From Pseudoxanthomonas wuyuanensis (lineage in GTDB: Bacteria > Pseudomonadota > Gammaproteobacteria > Xanthomonadales > Xanthomonadaceae), in the NCBI RefSeq assembly GCF_900215535.1, contig NZ_OCND01000003.1:317737-381736 (forward strand): a DNA stretch of 64,000 nucleotides, in the 5' to 3' direction. Made by a program: the position numbers and the translations under genes. How positions within the stretch are numbered: the first letter of the stretch is position 1; each line of letters begins with the position of its first letter. Below the pieces are notes generated by a model that made no database searches, was not told the origin of the DNA, and saw only the letters and a list, made by a program, of their open reading frames with translations. Shown in pieces: positions 16,728 to 25,876 of the stretch.

Positions 16728-18176
16728 TCAGCCGGCCAGCGCCAGGTCGTCGATCAACGCCTTCAAAAAGCGCGCCGCTTCGCCGCCGGTGCAGGCACGG
16801 TGATCGAAGGTCACCGACAACGGCACGATCTTGTGCGATTCGAAGCCGCCCATCACCGGCGTGACCTGGTGGCGGGCGCGGCCGGCGGCAACGATGGCCA
16901 CGCACGGCGGCACCACTACCGGGGTGGCGTAGCGGCCGGCGAACATGCCGAAGTTGGACAGCGAGATCGTGTAGCCGCTCAGCTCCGAGGCCGGGATGCT
17001 GCGGTCCTCTACCTGCGCGCGCAGCCGGTTGACGCCTTCGCGCACGCCACGCGCATCCAGGATGTCGGCATTGCGCAGCGCAGGCACGAACAGGCCGTCG
17101 TCGGTGTCCACCGCGATGCCGATGTCGACCTGCGGATGCAGCGTGCGGGTCAGCTTGTCGCCGTCGAACCAGGCGTTCATTGCCGGCACCGCCTGGCAGG
17201 CGCGCACGATGGCGCGGATCAGCCGCACGGTGACGTCGTTGCCCGGCTGCCAGGCTTGGATATCGGCATCGTCGCTGAGCGTGGTCGGCACGACCTTGGC
17301 GTGCGCATCGGCCATCACGCGCGCCATGTTGCGGCGCACGCCCTTGAGCTGTTCCGGTTGGCCGACCACCGACACGCCGGGCGGTTGCGTGCGCATCGGT
17401 TTGCCGCTGGCGGAGAGGGCGGTGCGTTCGTTCGGTTGCCTTCCCGCGCTGGCGAGAGCAGCGCCTGCGGACGAAGCGGGTGAAGCCTCACCGCCTGCGC
17501 GGCTGGCGCCTTGCGCTTGCGGCGGAAACGAGCCCATTCTTGCGCTGCCATCGGCCGCCGCCTGCTTGACGTCGGCCATCGTCACCGCGCCGTCGGCGCC
17601 GGTGGCGCGCACGCGGCTCAGGTCCACGCCGAGCTTCTTCGCGGTCGCGCGCACCGCCGGCATCGCCTTGACGCCGCCGACGGCGATCGCCTGTTCGGCG
17701 TGCACGGCATTGGAGCTCTGCATCGCGCCGACGACCGTGCCGGCGTCTCCGCGCTGGTTTTCGGCATCGTGGCCGCCATCGGCTTCCGACGGCGCCGGAC
17801 GTGCTGGAAGCTGGCCGCCATCATCGCTGGCCACAACCTTGCCGGACGTCCCGGCAGCTGTCGCGCCGGCGCCGGCCGGCGGACCATGATGGTGGCCGGT
17901 GTCCTGGCCTTCGGCGCGCTGCGGCAGATTGGGATCCGGTTCGAACACCGCCAGCATGCTGCCGGTCACGACCACGTCGCCGGCATCGCCGGCCAGCTTC
18001 AACACCTTGCCGGACACCGGCGAGGGCACTTCGACCACCGCCTTGGCCGTTTCCATCGATACCAGCGGCTCGTCGAGACGGATCACGTCGCCTTCCTTGA
18101 CGAACCATTCGACGATGGTCGCGTCCGGGAGGCCTTCGCCCAGGTCGGGCAGGTGGAATGTCTTGCTGTCGCTCAT
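16728..18176 (-). CDS. branched-chain 2-oxoacid dehydrogenase E2 (dihydrolipoyl acyltransferase)
   Basis: 482 residues from ATG 18176. The lipoyl domain (1-78) carries lysine K45 in METAKAVVEV. A flexible Ala/Gly/Pro linker follows, then a peripheral-subunit-binding domain (about 193-230, VRATAKKLGVDLSRVRATGADGAVTMADV) and the acyltransferase core (about 265-482) with SGYTISLSNFGMF. The active-site motif reads FDHRACTGGEAARF, so the usual Asp of DHRxxDG is Thr. It transfers acyl groups to CoA in the BCKDH complex. The E3 subunit is not in the window. It is the third gene of the minus-strand E1a-E1b-E2 operon. Confidence 0.92.
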   Translation of the reverse strand: MSDSKTFHLPDLGEGLPDATIVEWFVKEGDVIRLDEPLVSMETAKAVVEVPSPVSGKVLKLAGDAGDVVVTGSMLAVFEPDPNLPQRAEGQDTGHHHGPPAGAGATAAGTSGKVVASDDGGQLPARPAPSEADGGHDAENQRGDAGTVVGAMQSSNAVHAEQAIAVGGVKAMPAVRATAKKLGVDLSRVRATGADGAVTMADVKQAAADGSARMGSFPPQAQGASRAGGEASPASSAGAALASAGRQPNERTALSASGKPMRTQPPGVSVVGQPEQLKGVRRNMARVMADAHAKVVPTTLSDDADIQAWQPGNDVTVRLIRAIVRACQAVPAMNAWFDGDKLTRTLHPQVDIGIAVDTDDGLFVPALRNADILDARGVREGVNRLRAQVEDRSIPASELSGYTISLSNFGMFAGRYATPVVVPPCVAIVAAGRARHQVTPVMGGFESHKIVPLSVTFDHRACTGGEAARFLKALIDDLALAG

Positions 18177-18186
18177 AAGAAAAGCC

Positions 18187-18284
18187 GGGAATGGGGAATG
18201 GGGAATCGAGAATGGGGAAACGGGAGTAGGAATTAAGTACTGCGGGAGGTTGCTACGATTCCCGATTCTCCATTCCCTATTCCC
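18187..18284. repeat. inverted pair of degenerate heptanucleotide arrays
   Basis: 18187-18236 holds seven heptamers of the GGGAATG type (GGGAATG, GGGAATC, GAGAATG, GGGAAAC...). 18257-18284 holds four in opposite orientation (GATTCCC, GATTCTC, CATTCCC, TATTCCC). Aligning the second block, reverse-complemented, to the first gives about 24 of 28 matches, so the transcript could fold into a long hairpin between the E1 beta and E2 genes. Confidence 0.85.
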
Positions 18285-18291
18285 GGCCGCT

Positions 18292-19275
18292 TTACGCGCC
18301 AACGGCGCGTAAAGCGGCGGCGACGATCTTGTCCACGCTGGGCAAGTACTTCATTTCCAGCCGGAACAGCGGGATGTGGGTGTCGTAGCCGGTGACGCGT
18401 TCGACCGGCGCCAGCAGGTCGTACATCGAATGCTCGGCCAGGCGCGCGGCGATCTCGGCGCCGAAGCCGGCGGTGCGCGCGGCCTCGTGCACGATCACGC
18501 AGCGGCCGGTCTTGCTCACCGATTCGGCAATGGTGTCGAAGTCCAGCGGCTTCAGCGTGGCCACGTCGATCACTTCGGCGCTGATGCCCTCGGCGGCCAG
18601 CTTGTCGGCCGCTTCCAGCGTTTCCTTGACCTGCGCGCCCCAGGTCACCAGGGTCACGTCGGTGCCGTCGCGCAGCACGAAGCAGACATCCAGCGGCAGC
18701 GCCTCGCCATCGTCGGCCACCACTTCCTTGTACTGGCGGTAGATGCGCTTGGGCTCGTAGTAGATCACCGGATCCGGATCGCGGATCGCCGCCAGCAGCA
18801 GGCCATAGGCGCGCTGCGGCGAGGACGGCATCACCACGCGCAGGCCGGGTACGTTGGTGAAGATGGATTCGTTGGCTTCGCTGTGGTGTTCCGGCGCGCG
18901 GATGCCGCCGCCCCACGGCACCCGCAGTACCATCGGGCAGTGCAGGCGGCCGCGGGTGCGCGAGCGCATGCGCGCGGCGTGGCAGATGATGTGGTCGACC
19001 ATCGGGTAGACGAAACCGTCGAACTGCGCCTCGGCCACCGGCTTCATGCCCTGCGCGGCCAGGCCGACGGTCAGGCCGGCGATGGTGGTTTCGTCGAGCG
19101 GGGTATCCAGCACACGCTCGGCGCCGAAGCGCTGCTGCAGGCCGGCGGTGGCACGGAACACGCCACCGTTGACGCCGACGTCCTCGCCCAGCACCAGCAC
19201 CGAATCGTCGTGCTTCAGTTCCCAGGCCAGCGCCTGGGTGATGGCTTCGATCAAGGTAATCGGGGTATCGGTCAT
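18292..19275 (-). CDS. branched-chain 2-oxoacid dehydrogenase E1 beta subunit
   Basis: 327 residues from ATG 19275, chosen because GGAGG lies 8 bases upstream and the product then matches the family length (about 325-330). An in-frame ATG at 19374 overlapping the E1 alpha stop would add a 33-residue unconserved leader. Motifs: EDVGVNGGVFRATAGL, RVLDTPLDETTIAGLTVGLA, EAQFDGFVYPMVDHI, CPMVLRVPWGGG, EHHSEANESIF, and the C-terminal swivel domain with VIDVATLKPLDFDTI. It pairs with E1 alpha to decarboxylate branched 2-oxoacids using TPP. Confidence 0.94.
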   Translation of the reverse strand: MTDTPITLIEAITQALAWELKHDDSVLVLGEDVGVNGGVFRATAGLQQRFGAERVLDTPLDETTIAGLTVGLAAQGMKPVAEAQFDGFVYPMVDHIICHAARMRSRTRGRLHCPMVLRVPWGGGIRAPEHHSEANESIFTNVPGLRVVMPSSPQRAYGLLLAAIRDPDPVIYYEPKRIYRQYKEVVADDGEALPLDVCFVLRDGTDVTLVTWGAQVKETLEAADKLAAEGISAEVIDVATLKPLDFDTIAESVSKTGRCVIVHEAARTAGFGAEIAARLAEHSMYDLLAPVERVTGYDTHIPLFRLEMKYLPSVDKIVAAALRAVGA

Positions 19276-19366
19276 CGCTGCGCCTCCATTTGCGGGTGCC
19301 GGAATGTCCTGCGATGCGGGCGCAGTACGGGTGGCCGGGTTGTGTTCGGCGGTGACGGCGTCATGC

Positions 19367-20446
19367 TTATCCATGGCGGCCCTCCGCGGCAATGGCGGCG
19401 GCGCGCTGGGCCAGCAGTTCCGGCGGCGGATCCGCGTACAGGTAGTCGAACATCGCCTCGACCGGTTGCACCGGCGTGTTGAGGTAGGCATTGACCTCCA
19501 CGTCCACGCGCGCGCCGCACTCTTCCTTCCACTTGGCTTCTTCGGCCTCGCTCCACAATCCTTGCGCGGTCAGCCAGATGCGCAGGCGGGTGATCGGATC
19601 GCGTTCCCAGGCGGCCTTGACCTCGGCATCGTCGCGGTAGCGGCGGGCGTCGTCGGCGGTGGTGTGGTCGGACAGGCGGTAGGTGACGAATTCCAGCACG
19701 GTGCCGCCGTAGCCCTTGCGTGCGCGTTCGCTGGCCTGGCGCATCGCTTCCAGCACCGCGATCAGGTCGTTGCCGTCCACCTGCAGGCAGTGCAGGCCGC
19801 CGGCCAGGCCTTTCTGCGCCAGCGTCTGCGCGCCGGTCTGCGCGCTGCGCGGAACCGAAATGGCCCAGCCGTTGTTGATCACGCACAGCACCAGCGGCAG
19901 CTCGTAGGCGCCGGCCGAGTTCAGCGCGGCGTAGAAGTCGGTCTTGGAAGAACCGCCATCGCCGCAGGTGCTGACCGCGATGCGCGGCTGCTTGCGCAGC
20001 TTGAACGACAGCGCCGCCCCGGCCGCATGCAGGCACTGGGTGGAAATGGGCACGCACCAGGCGAAATCGTGCGGGGCATGCTCGAACGCGTTGCCGCGCT
20101 CGTCGCCGCCCCAGTACAGCAATACTTCGCGCGGCTGCACGCCGCGCATGAACTGCGCGCCGTACTCGCGGTAGCTGGGCGCGAACACGTCTTCCGGGCG
20201 CATCGATGCACCGATGCCGACGTGGGTGGCCTCGTGGCCCAGGCAGGACGCATAGGTGCCCAGCTTGCCGGTGCGCTGCAGCGCGATGGCCTTGGTGTCG
20301 AAGGTGCGCACGAACAGCATCTGCTTGAACAGCTCCAGCAGCCGCGCGGTATCGCGCCCGGCCTCGGGCAGATCGTCGCGGACGAGCGTGCCGTCCGGAC
20401 CCAGGTATTGCAGGAACTCGATTTCGAACTTGGCGGCGATGGTCAT
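19367..20446 (-). CDS. branched-chain 2-oxoacid dehydrogenase E1 alpha subunit
   Basis: 359 residues from ATG 20446; ATG 20476 adds ten residues with no support. TPP-dependent E1 alpha. Motifs: GTYASCLGHEATHVGIG, PSYREYGAQFMRGV, the TPP-binding STCGDGGSSKTDFYAALNSAGAYELPLVLCVINNGWAISVP (GDG...NN), and the phosphorylation-loop region YRLSDHTTADDARRYR. The Arg-Tyr-Arg pattern and lack of a PDH-type insertion point to a BCKDH rather than a pyruvate E1. First gene of the operon. Branched-chain acyl-CoAs prime iso- and anteiso-fatty acids, typical of xanthomonads. Confidence 0.94.
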   Translation of the reverse strand: MTIAAKFEIEFLQYLGPDGTLVRDDLPEAGRDTARLLELFKQMLFVRTFDTKAIALQRTGKLGTYASCLGHEATHVGIGASMRPEDVFAPSYREYGAQFMRGVQPREVLLYWGGDERGNAFEHAPHDFAWCVPISTQCLHAAGAALSFKLRKQPRIAVSTCGDGGSSKTDFYAALNSAGAYELPLVLCVINNGWAISVPRSAQTGAQTLAQKGLAGGLHCLQVDGNDLIAVLEAMRQASERARKGYGGTVLEFVTYRLSDHTTADDARRYRDDAEVKAAWERDPITRLRIWLTAQGLWSEAEEAKWKEECGARVDVEVNAYLNTPVQPVEAMFDYLYADPPPELLAQRAAAIAAEGRHG

Positions 20447-20555
20447 CGCAACGGCACCTTCAAAGGGGGATCGCAACAGGATAGACGCGCTATGTTAAGG
20501 AGCCGGCAGCCCAACGCCGTCCTGCACCGCAACAATGAACGCTTGGATCGAGGCA

Positions 20556-20586
20556 AGAAAAAACGCGGCCGGAGCCGCGTTTCTTC
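20556..20586 (-). terminator. intrinsic terminator of the secreted nuclease gene
   Basis: On the minus strand AACGCGGC-TCCG-GCCGCGTT forms an 8-bp stem, extendable past a mismatch, followed by TTTTTT (plus-strand positions 20563 down to 20558). It lies about 50 bases after the stop of the 20636-24220 gene. Confidence 0.82.
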
Positions 20587-20635
20587 CTGTCGCAACAAGC
20601 GCTTGCGGGTCATTCCGCCCATCCCGGAACGCGTT

Positions 20636-23600
20636 TCAGCAGCCCCAGAATCCGCAGGCGATGCGGGTGGCGAATGCGGCCTGGTTGTCGGTGGCATCGC
20701 TGTCGGGCGTGGCCGAACGCACCGCCGCATTCACCTGGATCCGGCCGCCGTCCGGTGCCGGGATGGCATTGGCGCGCAACGTGAACTGCGCGCTGGCTCC
20801 CGGTGTCAGCGCACCCGCCAGGGTGCAGCGGAAGCGCGCCTGGTGCAGGCCGCCCTGCGCCAGCTTCTGGCATTGCCAGCCGCTGGCGCCCTGCAGCGAA
20901 GACAGCAGCTTCCAGGTATTGCTGTCCACTTCCAGCACCGGCCGCTGCGCGGCAACCGTGCCCAGGTTGCGCACGCTGATGCGGTAGTCGGCGCTGAGCG
21001 CGTAGAACGGCAGCGTGGCGGGGCCGTCGATGCGCACGCTCAGGTTGGCCTGCGCCGGCGCCACCACGGTCACCGCGACCACATCGGTGTTGTTGTCCTG
21101 GTTGCCGTCCGGCGTTTGCGAAGCCACCGATGCTGCCAACTGCACGACGCTGCCGGCAGCAATGGCGTCGCTGGGCACGCTGACGCTGAAGCTTTGCGCA
21201 GCGCCGGCGGCAAAGTGCGCCACCGTGCAGACGATGCGCGTGCTGGTGGTGACCTGCGGCGGCGCGCAGTTCCAGCCCGGTGCCGCGGCGACCGCCGCGG
21301 TGAGCGGCCGGTTCAGCAGCAACGCCACCGCCGCCGACTCGGCCGCATCCGGGCCGCGGTTTTCCACGTCGACGGTGAAGACGATCGGCTGCCCGGGCAT
21401 CACCTCGTTGGCCGCCGCATGCGCGGCCAGGCCCAGGTCGGCGACCCGCAGCGACTTGAGCTTCAGCAGCACCACGGTCGGGTCGTGGTCGGACAGGCGT
21501 AGCGGGCTGTCGGCCTGGTTGCGGGCGATTTGCGGGAAATCCGCATTGACCCGCGCATGGCTGACCGCAACATTCGCAATCTGCGGCGATTGCATCAGCG
21601 CGCGGTTGGCCAGGATGTGGTCCAGCGACTGCACGTTGCCGTCGTAGGCGTAGGAGTAGCTCTGGTCCGGCGACGCCATCAGGGTCAGGTTGTACAGATC
21701 CGGGTCGACCAGATCCGCGCCATCGCCGGCGACCACGGTCTGCGCATCCGGCGAGGGCAGGCCGGTGACGGTGCCCAGCGCATCGACATAGCCGTCGTTG
21801 AACTCGAACGCGTTGAAGTCGCCCATCAGCAGCAGCTTCTCCGACGGGTCTGCCAACTGCCGCGCCTGCACCAGCTCGGCCAGGAACTTCGCCTGCGCCT
21901 GGCGCTTGGCGCGGATGCGCTCGCCGCTGGCGGTGTCGGCCTCGGCGCCGTTGAGCGAACGCTGGTGCACGACGATGGCGGTCAGCGGCAGGCTGCGGCC
22001 ATCGGCAAAATGCACCACTGCCTTCAGCAGCAGCGGCGGACGGTCGTTGAGCAGGCTGGTGGCGCCGCCCGGTTCGACCCAGGTGGTGGCCTTGCCGTGC
22101 TGGACGACCGACAGCACCTCCACGCGCGGGCGATCCGCGCCGACGGCAGCGGTCTTGACCAGGAAGCCGACGTCGATCCCGCCGACATCGTTGCCTTCCT
22201 GCAGATAGGCCACGTACTGCGGATTGGGCTGGCCGGCGGCGACCGCATCGGCATTGATGCGGTCGGCCAGGGTCTGCAGCACGCTCTGGCTTTCGACTTC
22301 CACCGCGCCCAGGATGTCGGGCAGGTGCAGGTAGTCGCGCACCGTCAGCGAGGCCTTGCCCAGGCGCATCTGGTAGGCGGCCGGGGTCAGCACCGGCTCG
22401 CCGATGGCCGGGTCGTTCTGGTCGTCGAAGAAACGTTCCATGTTGTAGGTGGCCAGGCTGACGTCGTCGGCCTGCGGCGCCAGCGCCGGTTTGGGCTGAT
22501 CGGCGCCGTCGCAATCCACGGCCAGTTCGCTTTCCGGGTACAGCGTATAGCGGCGGAAGCTGTAGTCCAGCGGGCCGGTCACCGCGCCGATGCGGCAGCC
22601 GGCCGCCACGTCCACGCGCGGGCCGCCCAGGCCGGCACTGCCGACCGCGATGACCTGCGGGTTGGTGTTCCAGCGTGGCACGTCGGCCGGGCTGCCGGCC
22701 GGCAGCGGATCCGGCTGCTGCACGCCGGGTTTGCGCCAGGCGCGCGGCACCCCGGCGACCACGGCATGGAACACGCCGTTGCTGGTGCCGGTGGCGCTGC
22801 TTTCGTTGACGTTGCCCAGGGTGGGCGTGTTGACCACCAGGCCGGCAGCGGTCACCCGCATGCCTTCCAGCCGTTCCAGCTGATCGTAGTCGCCCTCCGG
22901 GTCCGGGAAGCTCGGGCTCAGCGCCACCGGCGCCGGCAACGCATGGCCGCTGGACTGCAGCAACACGTTCACGCTGCCGCCGATTTCGGTCAGCGGCGGC
23001 TGGGTCGGGTCCGCGCTGGGCACGTATTCGACCACGCTGCCGCGCACCCGCACATGGTTGCCGACCGCGGCGGCGGCCGGCGGTTCGCTGCCGGTGTAGA
23101 CATAGATGCCTTCGGACGTGCGCGCATCGCTGTCGGCCTCGGCATCGGGCGTCTGCAGAAAGAAGCCGGCGCTGCGCCGCGCGGTGACGATGCCGCTGGT
23201 GGCGACCACCTGCCCGGCCAGCGGCGAGACATTGCCCGGGCCCTGGATGGCATGGATCGGGATCAGGTTGAAGTCGTCGTTGAGGATGGTGCCGGTGGCC
23301 TGCAGCGTACCGGGCAGCGCGCCGCTGACATCGGTCACGTCGAGGAAGAAGGTTTCGTCCGGTTCGTTGGCGGTATCGCCCAGCACCTGCACGCTGACGC
23401 TCAGGCTGGTCTGGCCTTCGGCGATACTGTGGCGGGCGCTGGCCAGCGCCTGGTAGTCGCTGCCGGCCGTCGCGCTGCCGTCGCGGGTGGCGATATCGAA
23501 ACTGACGCCGCCGGCGCCGGCGGGCATGTTCAGGCTCAGGAAGAACACGAATGCCTTGCTGCCGCTGTCGCCTTCGGCCAGGGCCACGTCGGAGACGGTC

Positions 23601-24220
23601 AACACCGGTTGTCCGCCGCCGCCGCAGACCAGCGCGCTGCTGGCGCTGTTGCGCGGCGCCGGCGTAGCGGTGGCGAAATCGGCGCCGTTGTTGTCGGTAT
23701 CCCGGCAGCCATTGTCGGCGCGCAGCACCGCCAGCGTATTGCTGGGCGCGGCGGTAGGGCTGCTGCCTTCGGCGCAGCTGGCGCTGCCGCCGTAGCCGAC
23801 GAAGTCGACATTGCCGGTGGGGCAGGTGCCGCTCAGTGCGCTGCCGGTATTGCTCAACGCGACCTTGCCGGCGGTGCCGCTCATCGCGATGGTGCCGGTG
23901 GCGTCGGGCGTGGGCAGATCCACCGTGCCGCCGGCACCGTCGGCCTGCTTGACCAGATAGTAGCCGCCCGGGCCGATGCTGCCGGACAGCGGCGTGACCT
24001 GCCAGCTGCTGCCGGCGGCCGAGGCGTACTGCAGCGACCAGCCGTCCAGGCTGACCGTGCCGGTGCCATTGTTGTGCAGTTCGACAAAGTCGCTGCGCCA
24101 GGTGGCGCCGCTGTTGCCGCCGCCGCCGTAGACCTGGCTGATCACCACCTGCGCCAGGGCAGGGCCGGAAACGAACAACGCCAACAGCAATACCGCAGTT
24201 CTGAACCGCAACGACTTCAT
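20636..24220 (-). CDS. secreted multidomain ExeM/NucH-type extracellular nuclease
   Basis: 1194 residues from ATG 24220, which opens the signal peptide MKSLRFRTAVLLLALFVSGPALA. Order: lamin-tail domain (about 24-160, VVISQVYGGGGNSGATWRSDFVELHN), Calx-beta-like domain (200-310), an OB/DUF-type region (320-480), then an endonuclease/exonuclease/phosphatase domain (about 580-900: LATYNMERFFDD, GAVEVESQSVLQTLADRIN, LMGDFNAFEFNDGY, YAYDGNVQSLDHILAN, LSDHDPTVVLL) and C-terminal DUF11/CARDB-type repeats. The tail ends ACGFWGC, with no GlyGly-CTERM anchor. Family members degrade extracellular DNA and are often type II-secreted. Confidence 0.9.
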   Translation of the reverse strand: MKSLRFRTAVLLLALFVSGPALAQVVISQVYGGGGNSGATWRSDFVELHNNGTGTVSLDGWSLQYASAAGSSWQVTPLSGSIGPGGYYLVKQADGAGGTVDLPTPDATGTIAMSGTAGKVALSNTGSALSGTCPTGNVDFVGYGGSASCAEGSSPTAAPSNTLAVLRADNGCRDTDNNGADFATATPAPRNSASSALVCGGGGQPVLTVSDVALAEGDSGSKAFVFFLSLNMPAGAGGVSFDIATRDGSATAGSDYQALASARHSIAEGQTSLSVSVQVLGDTANEPDETFFLDVTDVSGALPGTLQATGTILNDDFNLIPIHAIQGPGNVSPLAGQVVATSGIVTARRSAGFFLQTPDAEADSDARTSEGIYVYTGSEPPAAAAVGNHVRVRGSVVEYVPSADPTQPPLTEIGGSVNVLLQSSGHALPAPVALSPSFPDPEGDYDQLERLEGMRVTAAGLVVNTPTLGNVNESSATGTSNGVFHAVVAGVPRAWRKPGVQQPDPLPAGSPADVPRWNTNPQVIAVGSAGLGGPRVDVAAGCRIGAVTGPLDYSFRRYTLYPESELAVDCDGADQPKPALAPQADDVSLATYNMERFFDDQNDPAIGEPVLTPAAYQMRLGKASLTVRDYLHLPDILGAVEVESQSVLQTLADRINADAVAAGQPNPQYVAYLQEGNDVGGIDVGFLVKTAAVGADRPRVEVLSVVQHGKATTWVEPGGATSLLNDRPPLLLKAVVHFADGRSLPLTAIVVHQRSLNGAEADTASGERIRAKRQAQAKFLAELVQARQLADPSEKLLLMGDFNAFEFNDGYVDALGTVTGLPSPDAQTVVAGDGADLVDPDLYNLTLMASPDQSYSYAYDGNVQSLDHILANRALMQSPQIANVAVSHARVNADFPQIARNQADSPLRLSDHDPTVVLLKLKSLRVADLGLAAHAAANEVMPGQPIVFTVDVENRGPDAAESAAVALLLNRPLTAAVAAAPGWNCAPPQVTTSTRIVCTVAHFAAGAAQSFSVSVPSDAIAAGSVVQLAASVASQTPDGNQDNNTDVVAVTVVAPAQANLSVRIDGPATLPFYALSADYRISVRNLGTVAAQRPVLEVDSNTWKLLSSLQGASGWQCQKLAQGGLHQARFRCTLAGALTPGASAQFTLRANAIPAPDGGRIQVNAAVRSATPDSDATDNQAAFATRIACGFWGC

Positions 24221-24363
24221 CGCTATCTCCCTGTGAGGGCGCGCCTGGGCAGGCTTGCCGCAATCTATCCCGTTCACTTTCGAATAGTTCGGTGACGCTG
24301 GGGTGACAAGTCCGGAACCCGCCTGGTGGGTTACCCTTGCAGGCCCCGTTCCGGCTGCCGTCC

Positions 24364-25242
24364 ATGACTGTCGAAAAGAACCAGCGCCCGCTGGAGGCTA
24401 CCATCCATACCGACCTGGAAGGGAGGCTGACCTACGGCGGCTATCTGCGGCTGGACAAATTGCTGTCGGCGCAGCAGCCCATATCGGACCCGGCCCACCA
24501 CGACGAACTGCTGTTCATCGTCCAGCACCAGGTGTCCGAGCTGTGGATGAAACTGATGATCCACGAGCTGCGCGCGGCCATCGGCCATCTGCAGCGCGAC
24601 GAGGTCTGGCAGTGCCGCAAGGTGCTGGCGCGCAGCAAGCAGGTGCTGCGCCAGCTGACCGAACAATGGTCGGTGCTGGAGACGCTGACCCCTTCCGAAT
24701 ACATGGGCTTTCGCGATCTGCTGGGTCCGTCCTCGGGCTTCCAGTCGCTGCAGTACCGCACCATCGAGTTCCTGCTGGGCAACAAGAACGCGGCCATGCT
24801 GAAGGTGTTCGCCTACGACCCGGCCGGGCAGGCGGACCTGAAGGCGGTGCTGGAAGCGCCCAGCCTGTACGAGGAATTCCTGCGCTATCTGTCGCGCTTC
24901 GGCCACGCGGTCCCGGCCGCCGGCGCGGACCACGACTGGAGCCAGCCACACGACACGGATCCGGCGCTGCTGCCGGTGTTCGAGGCGATCTACCAGGACA
25001 CCGACCGTTACTGGCGCGAGTACTCGCTGTGCGAGGACCTGGTGGACCTGGAAAGCCAGTTCCAGTTGTGGCGCTTCCGCCATATGCGCACGGTGCTGCG
25101 GATCATCGGTTTCAAGCCCGGCACCGGCGGTTCCAGCGGCGTGGGCTTCCTGAAGCAGGCGCTGGAGCTGACCTTCTTTCCGGAACTGTTCCAGGTGCGC
25201 ACGTCGATCGGCCCGGCAACGGATTACGGCGCGCCGGCGTGA
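24364..25242 (+). CDS. kynA: tryptophan 2,3-dioxygenase
   Basis: 292 residues from ATG 24364. Heme dioxygenase opening the kynurenine pathway. [18 protein letters not shown] and [24 protein letters not shown] carry the distal His and substrate-binding residues. The region [18 protein letters not shown] follows. [28 protein letters not shown] carries the proximal heme His and substrate Thr. This matches the well-studied Xanthomonas TDO layout. No kynureninase or kynurenine formamidase is nearby. The TGA overlaps the GTG of the next gene. Confidence 0.96.
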   Translation: MTVEKNQRPLEATIHTDLEGRLTYGGYLRLDKLLSAQQPISDPAHHDELLFIVQHQVSELWMKLMIHELRAAIGHLQRDEVWQCRKVLARSKQVLRQLTEQWSVLETLTPSEYMGFRDLLGPSSGFQSLQYRTIEFLLGNKNAAMLKVFAYDPAGQADLKAVLEAPSLYEEFLRYLSRFGHAVPAAGADHDWSQPHDTDPALLPVFEAIYQDTDRYWREYSLCEDLVDLESQFQLWRFRHMRTVLRIIGFKPGTGGSSGVGFLKQALELTFFPELFQVRTSIGPATDYGAPA

Positions 25243-25643
25243 ATGCGCCTAGGCACGACTGCGTCGGCGCGCTGCTGGTGCGCGGCGGCCGGGTCCTGCT
25301 GGGAAAGCGAAGCCAGGACGTCTGGCTGGCCGGCGCCTGGGATGTCTTCGGCGGCCATGTCGAAACCGGCGAGAGCGCCGAAGCGGCATTGCGACGCGAA
25401 CTGGAGGAAGAGTTGGGCATCACCCCGCGCGGGTTTTCGTTGCTGGCGACGCTCGACGGCGACCAGCCCGAACCCTGGCGATTGCGGTTGTACCTGGTCA
25501 CCGCCTGGGACGGCGAGCCCCGCAATCTGCAGCCGCGCGAGCACGTCGCCATCGGCTGGTGTTCGCTGGAACAGGCGCAGGCGCATCTGGCGGCGGCCCA
25601 CCCGCAGTTTCCGGCCCTGCTGGCCAGGGCGATGGGCGCATAG
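25239..25643 (+). CDS. Nudix hydrolase
   Basis: 134 residues from GTG 25239, which overlaps the tryptophan dioxygenase stop (GTGA). A complete Nudix box [20 protein letters not shown] followed by LGI gives the Gx5Ex7REUxEExGU pattern with all metal-binding glutamates. N terminus [18 protein letters not shown] is typical. The substrate (oxidised nucleotide, ADP-ribose or other) is unknown. Overlap with the dioxygenase implies translational coupling; a functional link to tryptophan breakdown is only inferred. Confidence 0.87.
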   Translation: MNAPRHDCVGALLVRGGRVLLGKRSQDVWLAGAWDVFGGHVETGESAEAALRRELEEELGITPRGFSLLATLDGDQPEPWRLRLYLVTAWDGEPRNLQPREHVAIGWCSLEQAQAHLAAAHPQFPALLARAMGA

Positions 25644-25876
25644 CGCTGAAGCCGGCCGGCGCGGGGCCGGGCGCATGTTGCCGGGACTGGCGCGCGCCGG
25701 CTGCAGGCAGGTGCCTTGACCGCGTGCAGGCCCGGAATCACGGGCCCGGGCAGGGGATTGGTGCTTTGCAGCAGCCGGAAATGGTTTGACGTCCCCTACC
25801 GCCGTCGGTAATTCTCTCCCGTCCCGTGCGTTCTCGCCCGGTTTTTATTTCCTGAACCAACCAAGGGGGAAACCGC

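Noticed and set aside
20610..24404. Very long minus-strand open frame (over 1200 codons) overlapping the nuclease gene in another frame
   Set aside because: Same strand as the nuclease but out of frame; composition is dominated by Arg/Gly/Ala/Gln runs, with no domains. G+C-rich third-position bias explains it.
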